DNA from: G963674665 sp964609625
Lineage (GTDB): Bacteria; Desulfobacterota; Desulfovibrionia; Desulfovibrionales; Desulfovibrionaceae
Direction of reading: 5' to 3'
NCBI GenBank assembly: GCA_964609625.1
Contig: CAZSRS010000026.1
Coordinates: 1-57,169 of the forward strand
Length of the DNA stretch: 57,169 nucleotides
Positions 17,417 to 26,351 of the stretch are shown piece after piece. The notes beneath the pieces are model-generated. The model had not been told where the DNA came from. It was given only the letters and a program-made list of their open reading frames with translations, and did no database searches. The first letter of the stretch is position 1. Every line of letters starts with the position of its first letter. The position numbers and the translations under genes are program-made.

Positions 17417-18394
17417 TCAAGGATTGCCGCATGAGTCCGGGAGTGGTGGCGGCCCGGCTTTTTCTTTGCCGTAAATTGCGATGACGGAGTGCCCCACGGG
17501 CCTCCAGACCGGGTCGGAAAAGACAGGGAGCAGGTCGGCCGCCATGCGGGAAGCCTCCCGCTCGAGCCGCCTGAAATCCGGGCTGAGGTCGATCAGTCCA
17601 CTGCCGCCGATCCCCTGCTGTTTCTTGAGCTGCTCGAGGCGGAACATCGCGCAGAACCAGGGAAGCGTGACGTCTTGCAGCGGTTCATGGTGCAGATGCT
17701 CCAGCTCCAGACCAAAGCCGGTCATGTGGTGGAAGGTCCTGTCGGGCCAATGTGTCACATGGTGGGGGGGCATGGCCAGGGGGCTGTTGCACACGCAGCG
17801 CAGGAATGAATCAAGGCTTGGCGTGGAGAGAATCAGTCTGCCGTCTGGGTGGAGGCAGGACAAAGCCTTCTCGATAAACGCTCCGGGCCGGCGCAGGTGT
17901 TCCAGGACCTGGAAGGCGCATACAACGTCAAAAGGCTCGGGATCCGTGGCGAGAAACGTCTCCAGATCCATGCCGCAGAGGGTGCCGGCGTCCTGGGGCA
18001 CGGCTGATACAGTTGGATGGGGCTCCAGTCCGACGTATTCCCGCCCAGGCAAGGAGCCCGCGAATGCACCCCCGCCACATCCGATGTCCAGGACCCTGGC
18101 GCCGTGGGGAATGAAGCCACTGCAATACGTGAACTCGTACTTGTGGGGCAAGTGGTACCAGTCGAATCTGCGCAGCTGCGTATAGAAGTCGGCGCCGCCC
18201 GTTGTGCCCGGTGAGAAGAAATGCAGGCCACACTCCGCGCAGGAGTAGTAGTCCTCGTACTCCACCCCGCGAAAACTGTCCGCGATACGGATGTCGAACG
18301 TCACGTGGTACAGTTCGATTATATCATCCGTGGCAATGCGTTCGTCAACGGCGACATTGGAGGAACCGCACAAGGGGCATCGTTGGTCTGCCAT
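17417..18394 (-). CDS. Class I SAM methyltransferase with N-terminal zinc ribbon
   Basis: A protein of 325 aa. An N-terminal C-P-L-C ... C-A-E-C pair (about residues 6-9 and 53-56) forms a zinc ribbon as in C-methyltransferases of deoxysugar pathways. ARVLDIGCGGGAFAGSLPGREYVGLEPHP is SAM motif I/II, and FDVVCAFQVLEHLRRPGAFIEKALSCLHPDGRLILSTPS is the Methyltransf_11/23 core. It probably methylates a sugar or its nucleotide form. It is 18 bases from the CgeB-like gene and follows the aminotransferase gene. Confidence 0.8.
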   Translation of the reverse strand: MADQRCPLCGSSNVAVDERIATDDIIELYHVTFDIRIADSFRGVEYEDYYSCAECGLHFFSPGTTGGADFYTQLRRFDWYHLPHKYEFTYCSGFIPHGARVLDIGCGGGAFAGSLPGREYVGLEPHPTVSAVPQDAGTLCGMDLETFLATDPEPFDVVCAFQVLEHLRRPGAFIEKALSCLHPDGRLILSTPSLDSFLRCVCNSPLAMPPHHVTHWPDRTFHHMTGFGLELEHLHHEPLQDVTLPWFCAMFRLEQLKKQQGIGGSGLIDLSPDFRRLEREASRMAADLLPVFSDPVWRPVGHSVIAIYGKEKAGPPPLPDSCGNP

Positions 18395-18427
18395 GAGAGA
18401 TCCCGTCGAGAACCGCGACCGCCACGC

Positions 18428-19552
18428 TCAGGTTCTCGTACATTGTTCTATTCCCGCATTGACCACGGAAACGACTTTGTATGCCTCGCTCTCCGTCATG
18501 CCCACCCAGCAGGGGATGTCGATGAAGCGACTGAATATTCTCTCCGCCCTGGGAAAATCACCTTCCTTGTAGCCGAATCGGGAGCGATAATAGGGTTGCA
18601 ACGGGATCAGAGGGAATGAGAGGCGATAGTCAACGCCGTTGCCGTGCATGAACTCCAGCAGCCTGTCCCTGTCCACCGAAGGTGCGACTTTGATGCAGTA
18701 CATATACCATGTATGCCTGGTCACGTACTCCGGAATCCATGGGGTCTCCACGAGTTCGTTGCCGGAGAACGCCTCGTTGTACAGATGGGACAGCCTGTTT
18801 TTCTCGGAAAGAAACCACTCCACGCGTTTGAGCTGTTCAAGGCCGAAGGCCGCGGTCACGTCCGTCATCCTGTAATTGTGCCCCAGCATGATGTGCACGT
18901 AGCGCTCCGACTGCCCCTGATTGCGCATGATCCTGCACGATTCCGCAAGCTCGAGGCTGTTGGTGGAGACCAGTCCACCTTCTCCGGTGGTAATGCTCTT
19001 GTTGGCGAACATGGAAAAGGAGTGGATGGCGGCCTGGCGCCCCACCCTGACACCTTTGTACGCGGCGCCAAAGGATTCCGCGGAGTCGGCCAGCAACGCC
19101 ACGTTCCTGGCGTTGCAGACCTCCAGAAGGCCGTCATAGTCCACGGGCATTCCCTTGAGATCCACGGCCATGACGACCTTGGTTCGAGGGGTGATACGCT
19201 CTTCGACGGTTTCGGGGCTCAGGGTGAAGGTTCGTTCGTCTTCTTCGGCAAAAACCGGGGTGGCGCCGCAGTACAGAGCCGCGTTGGCGGAGGCTGCATA
19301 GGAAAGTGTCGGCACCAGCACCTCGTCGCCAGGGCCCACGTCAAGGGCGACAAGGGCGGCGTGCAGCGTCGCGGTGCCACTGTTCATGGCCACGACGTGC
19401 TCAACGCCCAGGTACTCGGCCACGGCCTGTTCAAAGGCCTCGACCGTCCGCCCCATGCTGATCCAGCCGCTCTTGACCTGCCTGTGGACGGCCTCGGCCT
19501 CTTCCTCGCCGATGAAGGGTTTGGCTATGGGGATAAAATCATGCATTGTCAT
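18428..19552 (-). CDS. DegT/DnrJ/EryC1/StrS PLP-dependent sugar aminotransferase
   Basis: A protein of 374 aa, full length for the family. VVAMNSGTATLHAALVALDVGPGDEVLVPTLSYAASANAALYCGATPVFAE is the PLP-phosphate/cofactor region, LLADSAESFGAAYKG holds the Asp contacting the pyridine N, and SFSMFANKSITTGEGG holds the Schiff-base Lys185. It adds an amino group to a keto-sugar nucleotide, a step needed before NeuB in legionaminate or pseudaminate type pathways. ATG at 19552 overlaps the epimerase stop (ATGA). Confidence 0.88.
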   Translation of the reverse strand: MTMHDFIPIAKPFIGEEEAEAVHRQVKSGWISMGRTVEAFEQAVAEYLGVEHVVAMNSGTATLHAALVALDVGPGDEVLVPTLSYAASANAALYCGATPVFAEEDERTFTLSPETVEERITPRTKVVMAVDLKGMPVDYDGLLEVCNARNVALLADSAESFGAAYKGVRVGRQAAIHSFSMFANKSITTGEGGLVSTNSLELAESCRIMRNQGQSERYVHIMLGHNYRMTDVTAAFGLEQLKRVEWFLSEKNRLSHLYNEAFSGNELVETPWIPEYVTRHTWYMYCIKVAPSVDRDRLLEFMHGNGVDYRLSFPLIPLQPYYRSRFGYKEGDFPRAERIFSRFIDIPCWVGMTESEAYKVVSVVNAGIEQCTRT

Positions 19553-20523
19553 GGTTCTCGTGTCTCGAAGTGGTTCCAGTACCAGTCCACGGTGTCGACC
19601 AGCCCCTGCTGCAGGGGTATGCGGGGCTCGAACCCCATGCCACGCACCTTGTCAATGGCCGGACAGCGGCGCAGGGTCCCGCCGGCTGGAAGCCTGCCTG
19701 GCAGAACGGCGATGGAGATCCCCAAGTGCCTGCCGATGGCCGAAAGCAGCTCGCGGATGGTGGTTTCCTTGTCCACACCAAGGTTGTAGATTTCCTTATC
19801 AACGCCCTTTTCAGCCACGAGGAGAATGCCTTCGACGGCATCGGCTATGTGGCAAAAGGCCCTGCTCTGGCTCCCATCGCCCTGGATTTCGATTTCCACC
19901 CGGTTTTCCCGGCCCTTCCCGCACGCGGCGTGGATCTTCCTTACCAGTTGTGGAATGACGTGCTCGAAGCCCATGGCCGGGCCGTAGATGTTGTGGGGCC
20001 GGAAGATCACCCGCCGCATTGGGTGCTCTTGCCGGTAGTGCAGGGTCAGCAGTTCGCAGGCCAACTTCCCCCCTCCGTAGGAGTAGCGGGGATTCCTGAC
20101 GTCCGGGACGCTTCCTGCTACATCCTCGGGCGTGGGAATGCGATCGGGAGTCTGATACACTTCCGAGCTGCTGGCATGCACGAACGTCTCGACGCCGGCT
20201 TCGGCACAGGCGTCCATGACGTTGAAATGGCCGCGGATGCCTACGTCCAGGACCAGCCCCGGATGCCTGTAGAAGTTTTCCGTGCCATTGATGAAGGCCA
20301 GATGGAAGACTTCCGAACAGCCTTGCACCGCCTCGCGTACGTCGTCGATGCTGCGCACGTCCCCTTCCACGAAGCGCACCAACTCCCTGACGGCGCCGAT
20401 GTTCTCCGACGTGCCCCGGTAGTTGCTGTCAAAAACCGTCACCTCCCGGCCACGTGCTGTCAATTCCCGCACCAGGGCAGAGCCGATGAAACCGGTGCCA
20501 CCGGTGACGCAGACCCTAGCCAT
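19549..20523 (-). CDS. NAD-dependent nucleotide-sugar epimerase/dehydratase (extended SDR)
   Basis: A protein of 324 aa. MARVCVTGGTGFIGSALVREL is the Rossmann NAD-binding loop, and FVHASSSEVYQTP and YSYGGGKLACE supply the catalytic Ser and the Tyr-x3-Lys. RPHNIYGPAMGFEHVIP and GSQSRAFCHIADAVEGILL are standard extended-SDR sugar-binding blocks. It interconverts or dehydrates an NDP-sugar feeding the DegT aminotransferase gene, which it overlaps by 4 bases. The start at 20523 overlaps the dehydrogenase stop by 8 bases; an upstream in-frame ATG at 20592 is inside that gene. Confidence 0.87.
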   Translation of the reverse strand: MARVCVTGGTGFIGSALVRELTARGREVTVFDSNYRGTSENIGAVRELVRFVEGDVRSIDDVREAVQGCSEVFHLAFINGTENFYRHPGLVLDVGIRGHFNVMDACAEAGVETFVHASSSEVYQTPDRIPTPEDVAGSVPDVRNPRYSYGGGKLACELLTLHYRQEHPMRRVIFRPHNIYGPAMGFEHVIPQLVRKIHAACGKGRENRVEIEIQGDGSQSRAFCHIADAVEGILLVAEKGVDKEIYNLGVDKETTIRELLSAIGRHLGISIAVLPGRLPAGGTLRRCPAIDKVRGMGFEPRIPLQQGLVDTVDWYWNHFETREP

Positions 20524-22183
20524 TGCCCAGTCCCCCGTAAAGGATGCCGGGATGCCGTTTGAAGTACAGGGAGGGGAAGATGTTCCAGGCATCCAGGAAC
20601 ACCGCGGGCTTGTTCATTTCCTCCAGGCATTGCCCCAGGTTCCAGGTCTCGTACTCCTTATGGTTGTTGAGAATGACCACGGCGTCGGCATCCGTGAACA
20701 GGTTTTCAAGATCCACGGGAGTAATGCCGAGGTTGCGGATATCCTGGTCGCCCACCACCGGGTCGTAGGCGTAGATATTCCTTTTGTCCTGGAACAAATC
20801 CAGGAACCACAGTGAGGTGGAATCCCTGAGATCCGAAGTCTCTGGCTCTCCCTTGAAGGCGAGACCCACGAGACAGATTTTCCCGCAGTCCTCGATCGTC
20901 TTGCCTGCCTGGGATAAAAGCCGACGAAGCTTACCCATGAGAAAGCCGGGTCCGGACTCGTTGACCGTGCGCACGTTCAACAGCAGGCTGTCGCTTAACC
21001 CCGCCTCCTGGAAGGCCATGCCCAGGATGTAGGGATCCTTGCTCAGACAGGGTCCGCCCACTCCCGGCGAAGGCTTGGGTACGAAATTGCGGGTATAGCC
21101 CAGGTTCACCGCCTCGATCAGCTCTGAGATGTTCAGGCCGAGGTGCTCCGCCAGCGGTACGAGGTTATTGGCATAGGCAAAGAGATGGTCGCGAAAGGTG
21201 TTGTCGATCAGCTTGCAGAGTTCCGCCGCCTCCAGGGAGCCGACGTCGATGATAGTGCTGGTGAAGGTATTGAACAACGCCGAGGTGAGCCGGTAGGCGT
21301 TGGCGTCGTAAGCCCCGATAATCTGCGGATTGAAGCGCAGTTCGCGCAGGGCTTGTCCTTCGGCCGTCCGCTCGGGCGCGAAACTCAACAGGAAGTCCTT
21401 GCCGCAGACAGCCCCGGATTCACGCTCGAGAACCGGAATGGCGTGCCGTCGGGATGTGCACACCGGCACGGTGGAGCGCAGGATGACGAGACTCCCGGGC
21501 TGCATGATGCGCCCCACGCTGACGAGCGCGGACTCGAAATGCCCGATGTCCGGGGACCTGGAGCCCTTCCGCAGCGGCGTGCCCACGGCGATGACGTAGA
21601 CGTCGGCTCGGGCGCCCCGCAAGTCGCTCGTGAACTTGATGGCCTTGTTGCCGTGCTGCGAGAGGTACTTCTGCATCCCCTTTTCATGGAAAGGACAGGT
21701 TCCCTGCCGCAGCTGCCCGATCAGCTTCTGGTTCACGTCATAGCCATAGACCCTGAACCCGCAGTCCGCCAGGACCAGCCCCAGGGTCAGCCCCACATAG
21801 CCCATGCCGAAAATCGAGATGGAACGATCCCTGATGGTGTCCTTGAACACCTCCTGATGCGCGGAGTAATACCCGAGGTATTTCTTGTCCTTGTCCACCA
21901 CGGGAATGATGCTCATCCGGTCGGAAATAATCTTCTGGATATCCTGGGGGCGTATCTGCTCGTTGACCACGATGGGGTTGCGATTCATGGCCTCGCTGAC
22001 GGCTATGCCCAGATCGGCCCTGTCGATGAGCACACGCCGGATATCGCCGTCGGTCAGCACGCCACGGAGCGTGTCCTGGGCGTCAACGACGATCAGATGC
22101 TTCTTTCTCGTCGTGTTCAGCAACACCAGTGCATCGAGCAGGGTCTGCTCCGGATGGATCAGAATATCGCGTTCTCGTATCAT
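20516..22183 (-). CDS. CBS-domain pair fused to nucleotide-sugar dehydrogenase
   Basis: A protein of 555 aa, about 120 residues longer than a standard UDP-ManNAc/UDP-glucose dehydrogenase. Residues 1-120 are two CBS motifs: LLDALVLLNTTRKKHLIVVDAQDTLRGVLTDGDIRRVL and an IIPVVDKDKKYLGYYSA repeat. From about 125 the dehydrogenase begins: SISIFGMGYVGLTLGLVLADCGFRVYGYDVN (NAD loop), VGTPLRK, SFAPERTAEGQAL, and the catalytic Cys379 in GVGGPCLSKDPY; the C-terminal FKGEPETSDLRDST ends the UDPG_MGDP_dh set. It would oxidise C6 of an NDP-sugar to an acid. The CBS pair suggests control by a nucleotide ligand. ATG at 22183 is preferred over a TTG at 22210. Confidence 0.87.
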   Translation of the reverse strand: MIRERDILIHPEQTLLDALVLLNTTRKKHLIVVDAQDTLRGVLTDGDIRRVLIDRADLGIAVSEAMNRNPIVVNEQIRPQDIQKIISDRMSIIPVVDKDKKYLGYYSAHQEVFKDTIRDRSISIFGMGYVGLTLGLVLADCGFRVYGYDVNQKLIGQLRQGTCPFHEKGMQKYLSQHGNKAIKFTSDLRGARADVYVIAVGTPLRKGSRSPDIGHFESALVSVGRIMQPGSLVILRSTVPVCTSRRHAIPVLERESGAVCGKDFLLSFAPERTAEGQALRELRFNPQIIGAYDANAYRLTSALFNTFTSTIIDVGSLEAAELCKLIDNTFRDHLFAYANNLVPLAEHLGLNISELIEAVNLGYTRNFVPKPSPGVGGPCLSKDPYILGMAFQEAGLSDSLLLNVRTVNESGPGFLMGKLRRLLSQAGKTIEDCGKICLVGLAFKGEPETSDLRDSTSLWFLDLFQDKRNIYAYDPVVGDQDIRNLGITPVDLENLFTDADAVVILNNHKEYETWNLGQCLEEMNKPAVFLDAWNIFPSLYFKRHPGILYGGLGNG

Positions 22184-22190
22184 GGCGTTC

Positions 22191-23075
22191 TCAGCGCAAC
22201 ATCTCTCCAAGTTTGTGGTAATGCTCGGCGACCATGCGAAATGGCTTGTTCCGCGCTTCCAGCGTGGCCTGTCCGACGACTCCGAACAAATCTTGCAAGA
22301 TTCGAACCGCTTCGCCGTCCAAGGCAGGCAGTTCGTGGTCGTCGGTCACGCCATCGGCGCCGGAAATATGCAGATCCAGCACCCGGCCGGTCGCTACAAT
22401 CTTCTGGATGAAAGCGTGCAGGGAAAAACCCATGACCCGGGCCGAAATTGCCGCATGGGCGATATCCAGAAGAAATCCGCAGCGCTCCTCGCCCGCAATT
22501 CGCGACAACGCCCAGGAAATATCTGCCCAGTCGCACAGGAAAGAATAGTTCTGTCCCTCGGGGGGCGGAAACTGATTCTCCAGTGCCAGGCACACTCCCA
22601 GGTTCGAAGCGTGGCGGCACAACTCCTCCACGGACCGGCCCAGTGCGTGCAGCCCCGCCTCGCGCTCCACCGCTGCCGTATCGCTCAGATGGAAATGCTC
22701 CTTGTCCGCCCTTAATTCCAAGGCAGCCGCGTAGCCCGCGTGTATGGAATACATGTCAGCGCCCAGGCATTTAGCCAAGTGCATGGCCCGCATGGCAAAG
22801 GCAACACTGCGTTTACGCAACTCCTCGTCCACGGCCGCGATGTTGAGGATGAAATGCCCGTCGACCGGCGGAGGATAATAGTTGTGCACCTTGAATACAA
22901 AGCCTCGTGCGACATACCCTGCAAACGACTCAGGGCGGTCAGGCGCGATGTCGAATCCCCCGCTCAACTCGATGTGATGGATGCCTGCATCCTCCGCAGC
23001 GTCCATGAAATCATCGAACCGCTCGCCACTCCAGCAGGAACTCGACAGATAGAGAGCCTCATGTCCCATAGGCAT
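22191..23075 (-). CDS. Xylose-isomerase-like TIM-barrel sugar epimerase/isomerase
   Basis: A protein of 294 aa of the AP-endonuclease-2 superfamily. LSGGFDIAP, FVFKVHNYYPPP, GADMYSIHAG, VCLALENQFPPPEGQNYSFL, GFLLDIAHAAISARV and VLDLHISGADGVTDDHELP supply the metal-binding His, Glu and Asp residues in the usual barrel order. It probably epimerises or isomerises a sugar intermediate; the exact step is unknown. It is 7 bases upstream of the CBS-dehydrogenase gene. The 138 bases before it (23076-23213) contain no gene that I can see. Confidence 0.75.
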   Translation of the reverse strand: MPMGHEALYLSSSCWSGERFDDFMDAAEDAGIHHIELSGGFDIAPDRPESFAGYVARGFVFKVHNYYPPPVDGHFILNIAAVDEELRKRSVAFAMRAMHLAKCLGADMYSIHAGYAAALELRADKEHFHLSDTAAVEREAGLHALGRSVEELCRHASNLGVCLALENQFPPPEGQNYSFLCDWADISWALSRIAGEERCGFLLDIAHAAISARVMGFSLHAFIQKIVATGRVLDLHISGADGVTDDHELPALDGEAVRILQDLFGVVGQATLEARNKPFRMVAEHYHKLGEMLR

Positions 23076-23213
23076 GCAACCTGTTCGGATCGATCCGCCC
23101 GCCTCGCGCCACTTTCAACGCGGGAGACCATCCGTTTCGCTAGGTGTCCCGGTCCGAACACCCCCGTATCGTCCCGTCCAACCGCGAAAGCATCGGCGCT
23201 CTCCGCATTCCGG

Positions 23214-23840
23214 TCAGCGTGCAATTCTGGTTCCATGCACTCCGAAGACCCGCTCGCTCTTGGCCACATCCGAGAGCACCACGGCATTGGCACCCACCAC
23301 CGCGTTGTCTCCCACCGTCACCCCCTGGGCAATGACCGCGCCCATGCCCACGAACACGCCCGCCCCGATGCAAGCGCGCCCCCCGACGCGGACCCCGGGC
23401 GTCAGGTGGGAAAAGTCACCCAGCTGCGATTCGTGATCCAGAATGGCTCCGGAATTGACCAGGGCTCCCACGCCGATACAGGCCTGGGCGCCCAGAATCG
23501 CCCCTATGCAGACCACCGATGCCGACCCGCGTTCCACGGCCAAATCCAGCCTTGCCTCGGGGTGCACCAAAGGGGGCATGTGCAGCCCTGCCTGTTGCAG
23601 CGTCGCGTGGACCGTCCTGCGTTGCGTGTTGTCGCCGATGGCGATGGCCACGCTGTCGAAGCGCTCCCGTTGGTGCAGCATGTCGGCCAGCCGTCCAAGA
23701 ACCGGAGCGCCCAGGATGGTCTCCCCTGGCCGATAGTTCTCGTCGTACACGCCGTACACGTCGGAACCACGCTGCCGCAACAGCGCCACCAGCACTCGGC
23801 AATGGCCGCCGGCTCCGTATACCGCGAAACAGGGGGTCAC
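23214..23840 (-). CDS. neuD: NeuD/PglD-family sugar acyltransferase
   Basis: A protein of 208 aa. FAVYGAGGHCRVLVALLRQRG is the PglD N-terminal Rossmann-like domain, and ASVVCIGAILGAQACIGVGALVNSGAILDHESQLGDFSHLTPGVRVGGRACIGAGVFVGMGAVI is the left-handed beta-helix (hexapeptide repeat) domain with the active-site His of LDHESQ. Members transfer an acetyl group from acetyl-CoA to an amino-sugar, the step after the aminotransferase. GTG at 23840 overlaps the NeuB stop (GTGA), with AAAGG just upstream. Confidence 0.85.
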   Translation of the reverse strand: MTPCFAVYGAGGHCRVLVALLRQRGSDVYGVYDENYRPGETILGAPVLGRLADMLHQRERFDSVAIAIGDNTQRRTVHATLQQAGLHMPPLVHPEARLDLAVERGSASVVCIGAILGAQACIGVGALVNSGAILDHESQLGDFSHLTPGVRVGGRACIGAGVFVGMGAVIAQGVTVGDNAVVGANAVVLSDVAKSERVFGVHGTRIAR

Positions 23841-24901
23841 ACCTTTCTTCCGAGCATGGGGAAGTCGAGCATTTCGCCTTCGGCTATGTTCCGCGCCGCT
23901 TTCCGGCCGAACACGACGCGTGCGTCGAGGCCGCCGATGCCCGTTGCGGGGCGTTGGAAAATCATATTGGACCAGTCCAGTATCTCGCCTTTGGCAATGC
24001 TCCCACGGGCAAAAAGGCTGCGTCGCATGCCGGCAATATTACGCGCCTCCGCGGCGGCGGGGGCCTTTCTGGCGGAACCGAGCGCGGCCTCCACTTCACG
24101 GATGCCCTCGACCATCGCGCTGAAGGCCTCGGGGTCCGCGGAGCAGCTGTGGTCCGGGCCCTCCATGGAGGTGTCCAGTGTGAAGTGCCGCTCGATGACG
24201 CAGGCGCCCAACGCTGTCGCGGCCAAGGCGCAGCTCGAGGATATGGTGTGGTCGGAGTAGCCGTACAGGGCATCGAGCCCCATGCCCATGGTCGTCATGG
24301 CGCGCAGGTTCGCGTCCTCGATCCTGGAGGGGTAGTTGGTGGTGCATTGCAACACTACCAACTGCTCGTTGCCTGTACCGCGGATGGTCTCTACGGCCCG
24401 TGCCACCTCGGACATGGTGCACATGCCCGTGGAGAGCAGGACGGGCTTGCCTTTGCGGGCCACGTGTTCCAGAAAACCGAGTTCCACGGCTTGACCCGAG
24501 GCGATCTTGTAGGCATCCGCACCCAGGCGCTCCAGCAGGTCGGCATCCTCGAAGTTGTAGGGTGTGGAGAGGAAGAAGACGCCGCGCTCCTTGCAATGGG
24601 CAACGATGCTCTCCCAGTCCCGGGTGGCGAGTTCGAGCTTGGCCAGCATCTCGAGCTGGGATTCGCCGGGATCGGTAGTTTCCAACTGGTAGTCCGCCTT
24701 TGCCGCGCGGGGCGATACCACCCGCTCCGCCTTGAACGTCTGGAATTTGACGCAATCGGCGCCACAGGATACGGCCCTGTCGATCATCTCCCTTGCCAGT
24801 TCCAGGGAACCGTTGTGGTTCACGCCGATCTCGGCAATGATCAGGACAGGGGCTCCGTTACCCACTGCACGCCCGGCGATCTCGATGCCCTTCGCACTCA
24901 T
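23837..24901 (-). CDS. neuB: NeuB/LegI-family nonulosonate synthase (second copy)
   Basis: A protein of 354 aa, the standard NeuB length. The motifs are PVLIIAEIGVNHNGSLELAREMIDRA, DCVKFQTFKAERVVS, FFLSTPYN, KIASGQ, VLLSTGMCTMSEV, VLQCTTNYPS, LYGYSDHT and VIERHFTLDTSMEGPDHSCSADP. The C-terminal segment MRRSLFARGSIAKGEILDWSNMIFQRPATGI is the SAF/antifreeze-like domain. It condenses phosphoenolpyruvate with a 6-carbon amino-sugar to give a sialic, legionaminic or related acid. The start is ATG at 24901; a longer reading to 25186 is antisense-like and low complexity. Its closeness to true NeuB makes it the best candidate for the main nine-carbon sugar of the locus. Confidence 0.9.
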   Translation of the reverse strand: MSAKGIEIAGRAVGNGAPVLIIAEIGVNHNGSLELAREMIDRAVSCGADCVKFQTFKAERVVSPRAAKADYQLETTDPGESQLEMLAKLELATRDWESIVAHCKERGVFFLSTPYNFEDADLLERLGADAYKIASGQAVELGFLEHVARKGKPVLLSTGMCTMSEVARAVETIRGTGNEQLVVLQCTTNYPSRIEDANLRAMTTMGMGLDALYGYSDHTISSSCALAATALGACVIERHFTLDTSMEGPDHSCSADPEAFSAMVEGIREVEAALGSARKAPAAAEARNIAGMRRSLFARGSIAKGEILDWSNMIFQRPATGIGGLDARVVFGRKAARNIAEGEMLDFPMLGRKV

Positions 24902-24906
24902 GGTTG

Positions 24907-25710
24907 TTACCTTTCCCGGGATTCGGGCTCGATGGAGGCGGCCATTTCGCGCGCTTGCAGCGCAAGTTCGCGGGATTCCTCGTCCAGGGCCGAGCCATGG
25001 CCGTGAAATCGCACGGAATAGAGCACCTTGGGCACGTGGACGAATTTGGCGCCTGCCCTGGCCATGCGCAGGTACCATTCGTAGTCGTTGGCCTGTTTCC
25101 ACGCCTCGTCCATGATGCCCACGGTTGCATGCAGCGCGGTACGATGCAGGGTGGAGACGCCTATGTGGAACCACGCGGCAAAGCACTGCTCGAAATCGTA
25201 AGCTGGCTTGCGCACTTGCCTGAGCACCTGGCCCGCGTCGTCCACCACGCGGAAGTCCGAGTAGGCCAGATCCGCCCCTGTGGCGTCCAGAGCCGTGGCC
25301 AACTCTTCAATCATGTGCGGATGCGGCAGGTCGTCGCCCACGACATACGTGCAGCATTCCCCTGTCACCGCCCTGAAACCAGCGTTGTAAGTGGCAGTAC
25401 GACCAATGTTTTCCGTGAAGGTAAGAATTTTGACTTCCCGATCGGGATGTACGGCGTGGGTGTCTTCATGATAAGTGCGGCAGGCTTTACGTACTATCCC
25501 CTGTCCTTCGTCGTAGCGCAACACCGGAGATGCCACCCGCGAAGCGATACGCTCGGGCAGCGTCCGCAGGTATTCCTTTGTCCCGTCAGTGGAGCCACCA
25601 TCCACGATGATCAGCTCCAGGTACTCATGCGTCTGGAAGTAGCAATGGTCCACGCAAGCCGGCAAATATGCAGCTTGGTTGTAACAGGGTATGACGATGC
25701 TGACTTTCAT
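24907..25710 (-). CDS. Glycosyltransferase family 2 (GT-A)
   Basis: A protein of 267 aa. MKVSIVIPCYNQAAYLPACVDHCYFQTHEYLELIIVDGGSTDGT is the classic GT2 start, and CTYVVGDDLPHPHMIEELA holds the DxD-like metal site. The later block EAWKQANDYEWYLRMARAGAKFVHVPKVLYSVRFHG is the GT2 acceptor side. It transfers a sugar onto a surface glycan. It is the first gene of the glycan set, so the promoter should lie in the 25711-26600 region; I could not identify one with confidence. ATG at 25710 is chosen from the family N-terminus. Confidence 0.85.
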   Translation of the reverse strand: MKVSIVIPCYNQAAYLPACVDHCYFQTHEYLELIIVDGGSTDGTKEYLRTLPERIASRVASPVLRYDEGQGIVRKACRTYHEDTHAVHPDREVKILTFTENIGRTATYNAGFRAVTGECCTYVVGDDLPHPHMIEELATALDATGADLAYSDFRVVDDAGQVLRQVRKPAYDFEQCFAAWFHIGVSTLHRTALHATVGIMDEAWKQANDYEWYLRMARAGAKFVHVPKVLYSVRFHGHGSALDEESRELALQAREMAASIEPESRER

Positions 25711-26351
25711 GCTCTTCACGCCGCCTTCATGGAATCTGTCAATGAAAATGAGAGACCTCGTCACCGCGGAGGTGATCCCCAATCGTTGGACAGTTTTGCG
25801 GCTCCGTTAAAAACATATCCGGCACATGTATTGCTATACCCACGCCCTTCGGAAGGTGATGATCGCACAGGCCAGCTTGACAGACGCAGCATGTCGTCTC
25901 GATGAACGACAATAGCGGGTGCGTATGCCTCGAAGACCTTTCAACCAAATGAATGTTTGTTCTAACACCCATCACCAGGAGGGATTCCCCCTCTCCTGCT
26001 TATAGAATTTATCTTGCTCACGTGATCTGATATGTCCTGTAAAGGCATTCATGGACACTTCGCTCCTTACTCGTGCAAAATCACATTCTTCATCAAGGCA
26101 TGAATTGTGGCCAGAAACCTCCAACGACACATCAAGAACATCCAATGAACCGTTCATATATAGCTGTGGCAAGAAGGCTTTCGTGAACATTCCCTCCGAC
26201 ACCTACAACGCAAAGAGGTACTCCGGATTGCTCTCCGTGCATGTGTATCTTCGTGCCTGATCGCCCTCCCTCCGTGAATGGCTTCCTGTATCCTCAGTCG
26301 CATCTTCTTCTCTCGTACTGAAGACTGAATCAAAGATACACCAATTGACTA
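25711..26351. other. AT-richer intergenic stretch before the glycan genes
   Basis: About 640 bases with lower GC than the genes on either side. Only short open frames occur and none resembles a protein I know. It must contain the leader of the glycan genes, but no convincing sigma-70 or sigma-54 promoter or tRNA was seen. Confidence 0.5.
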
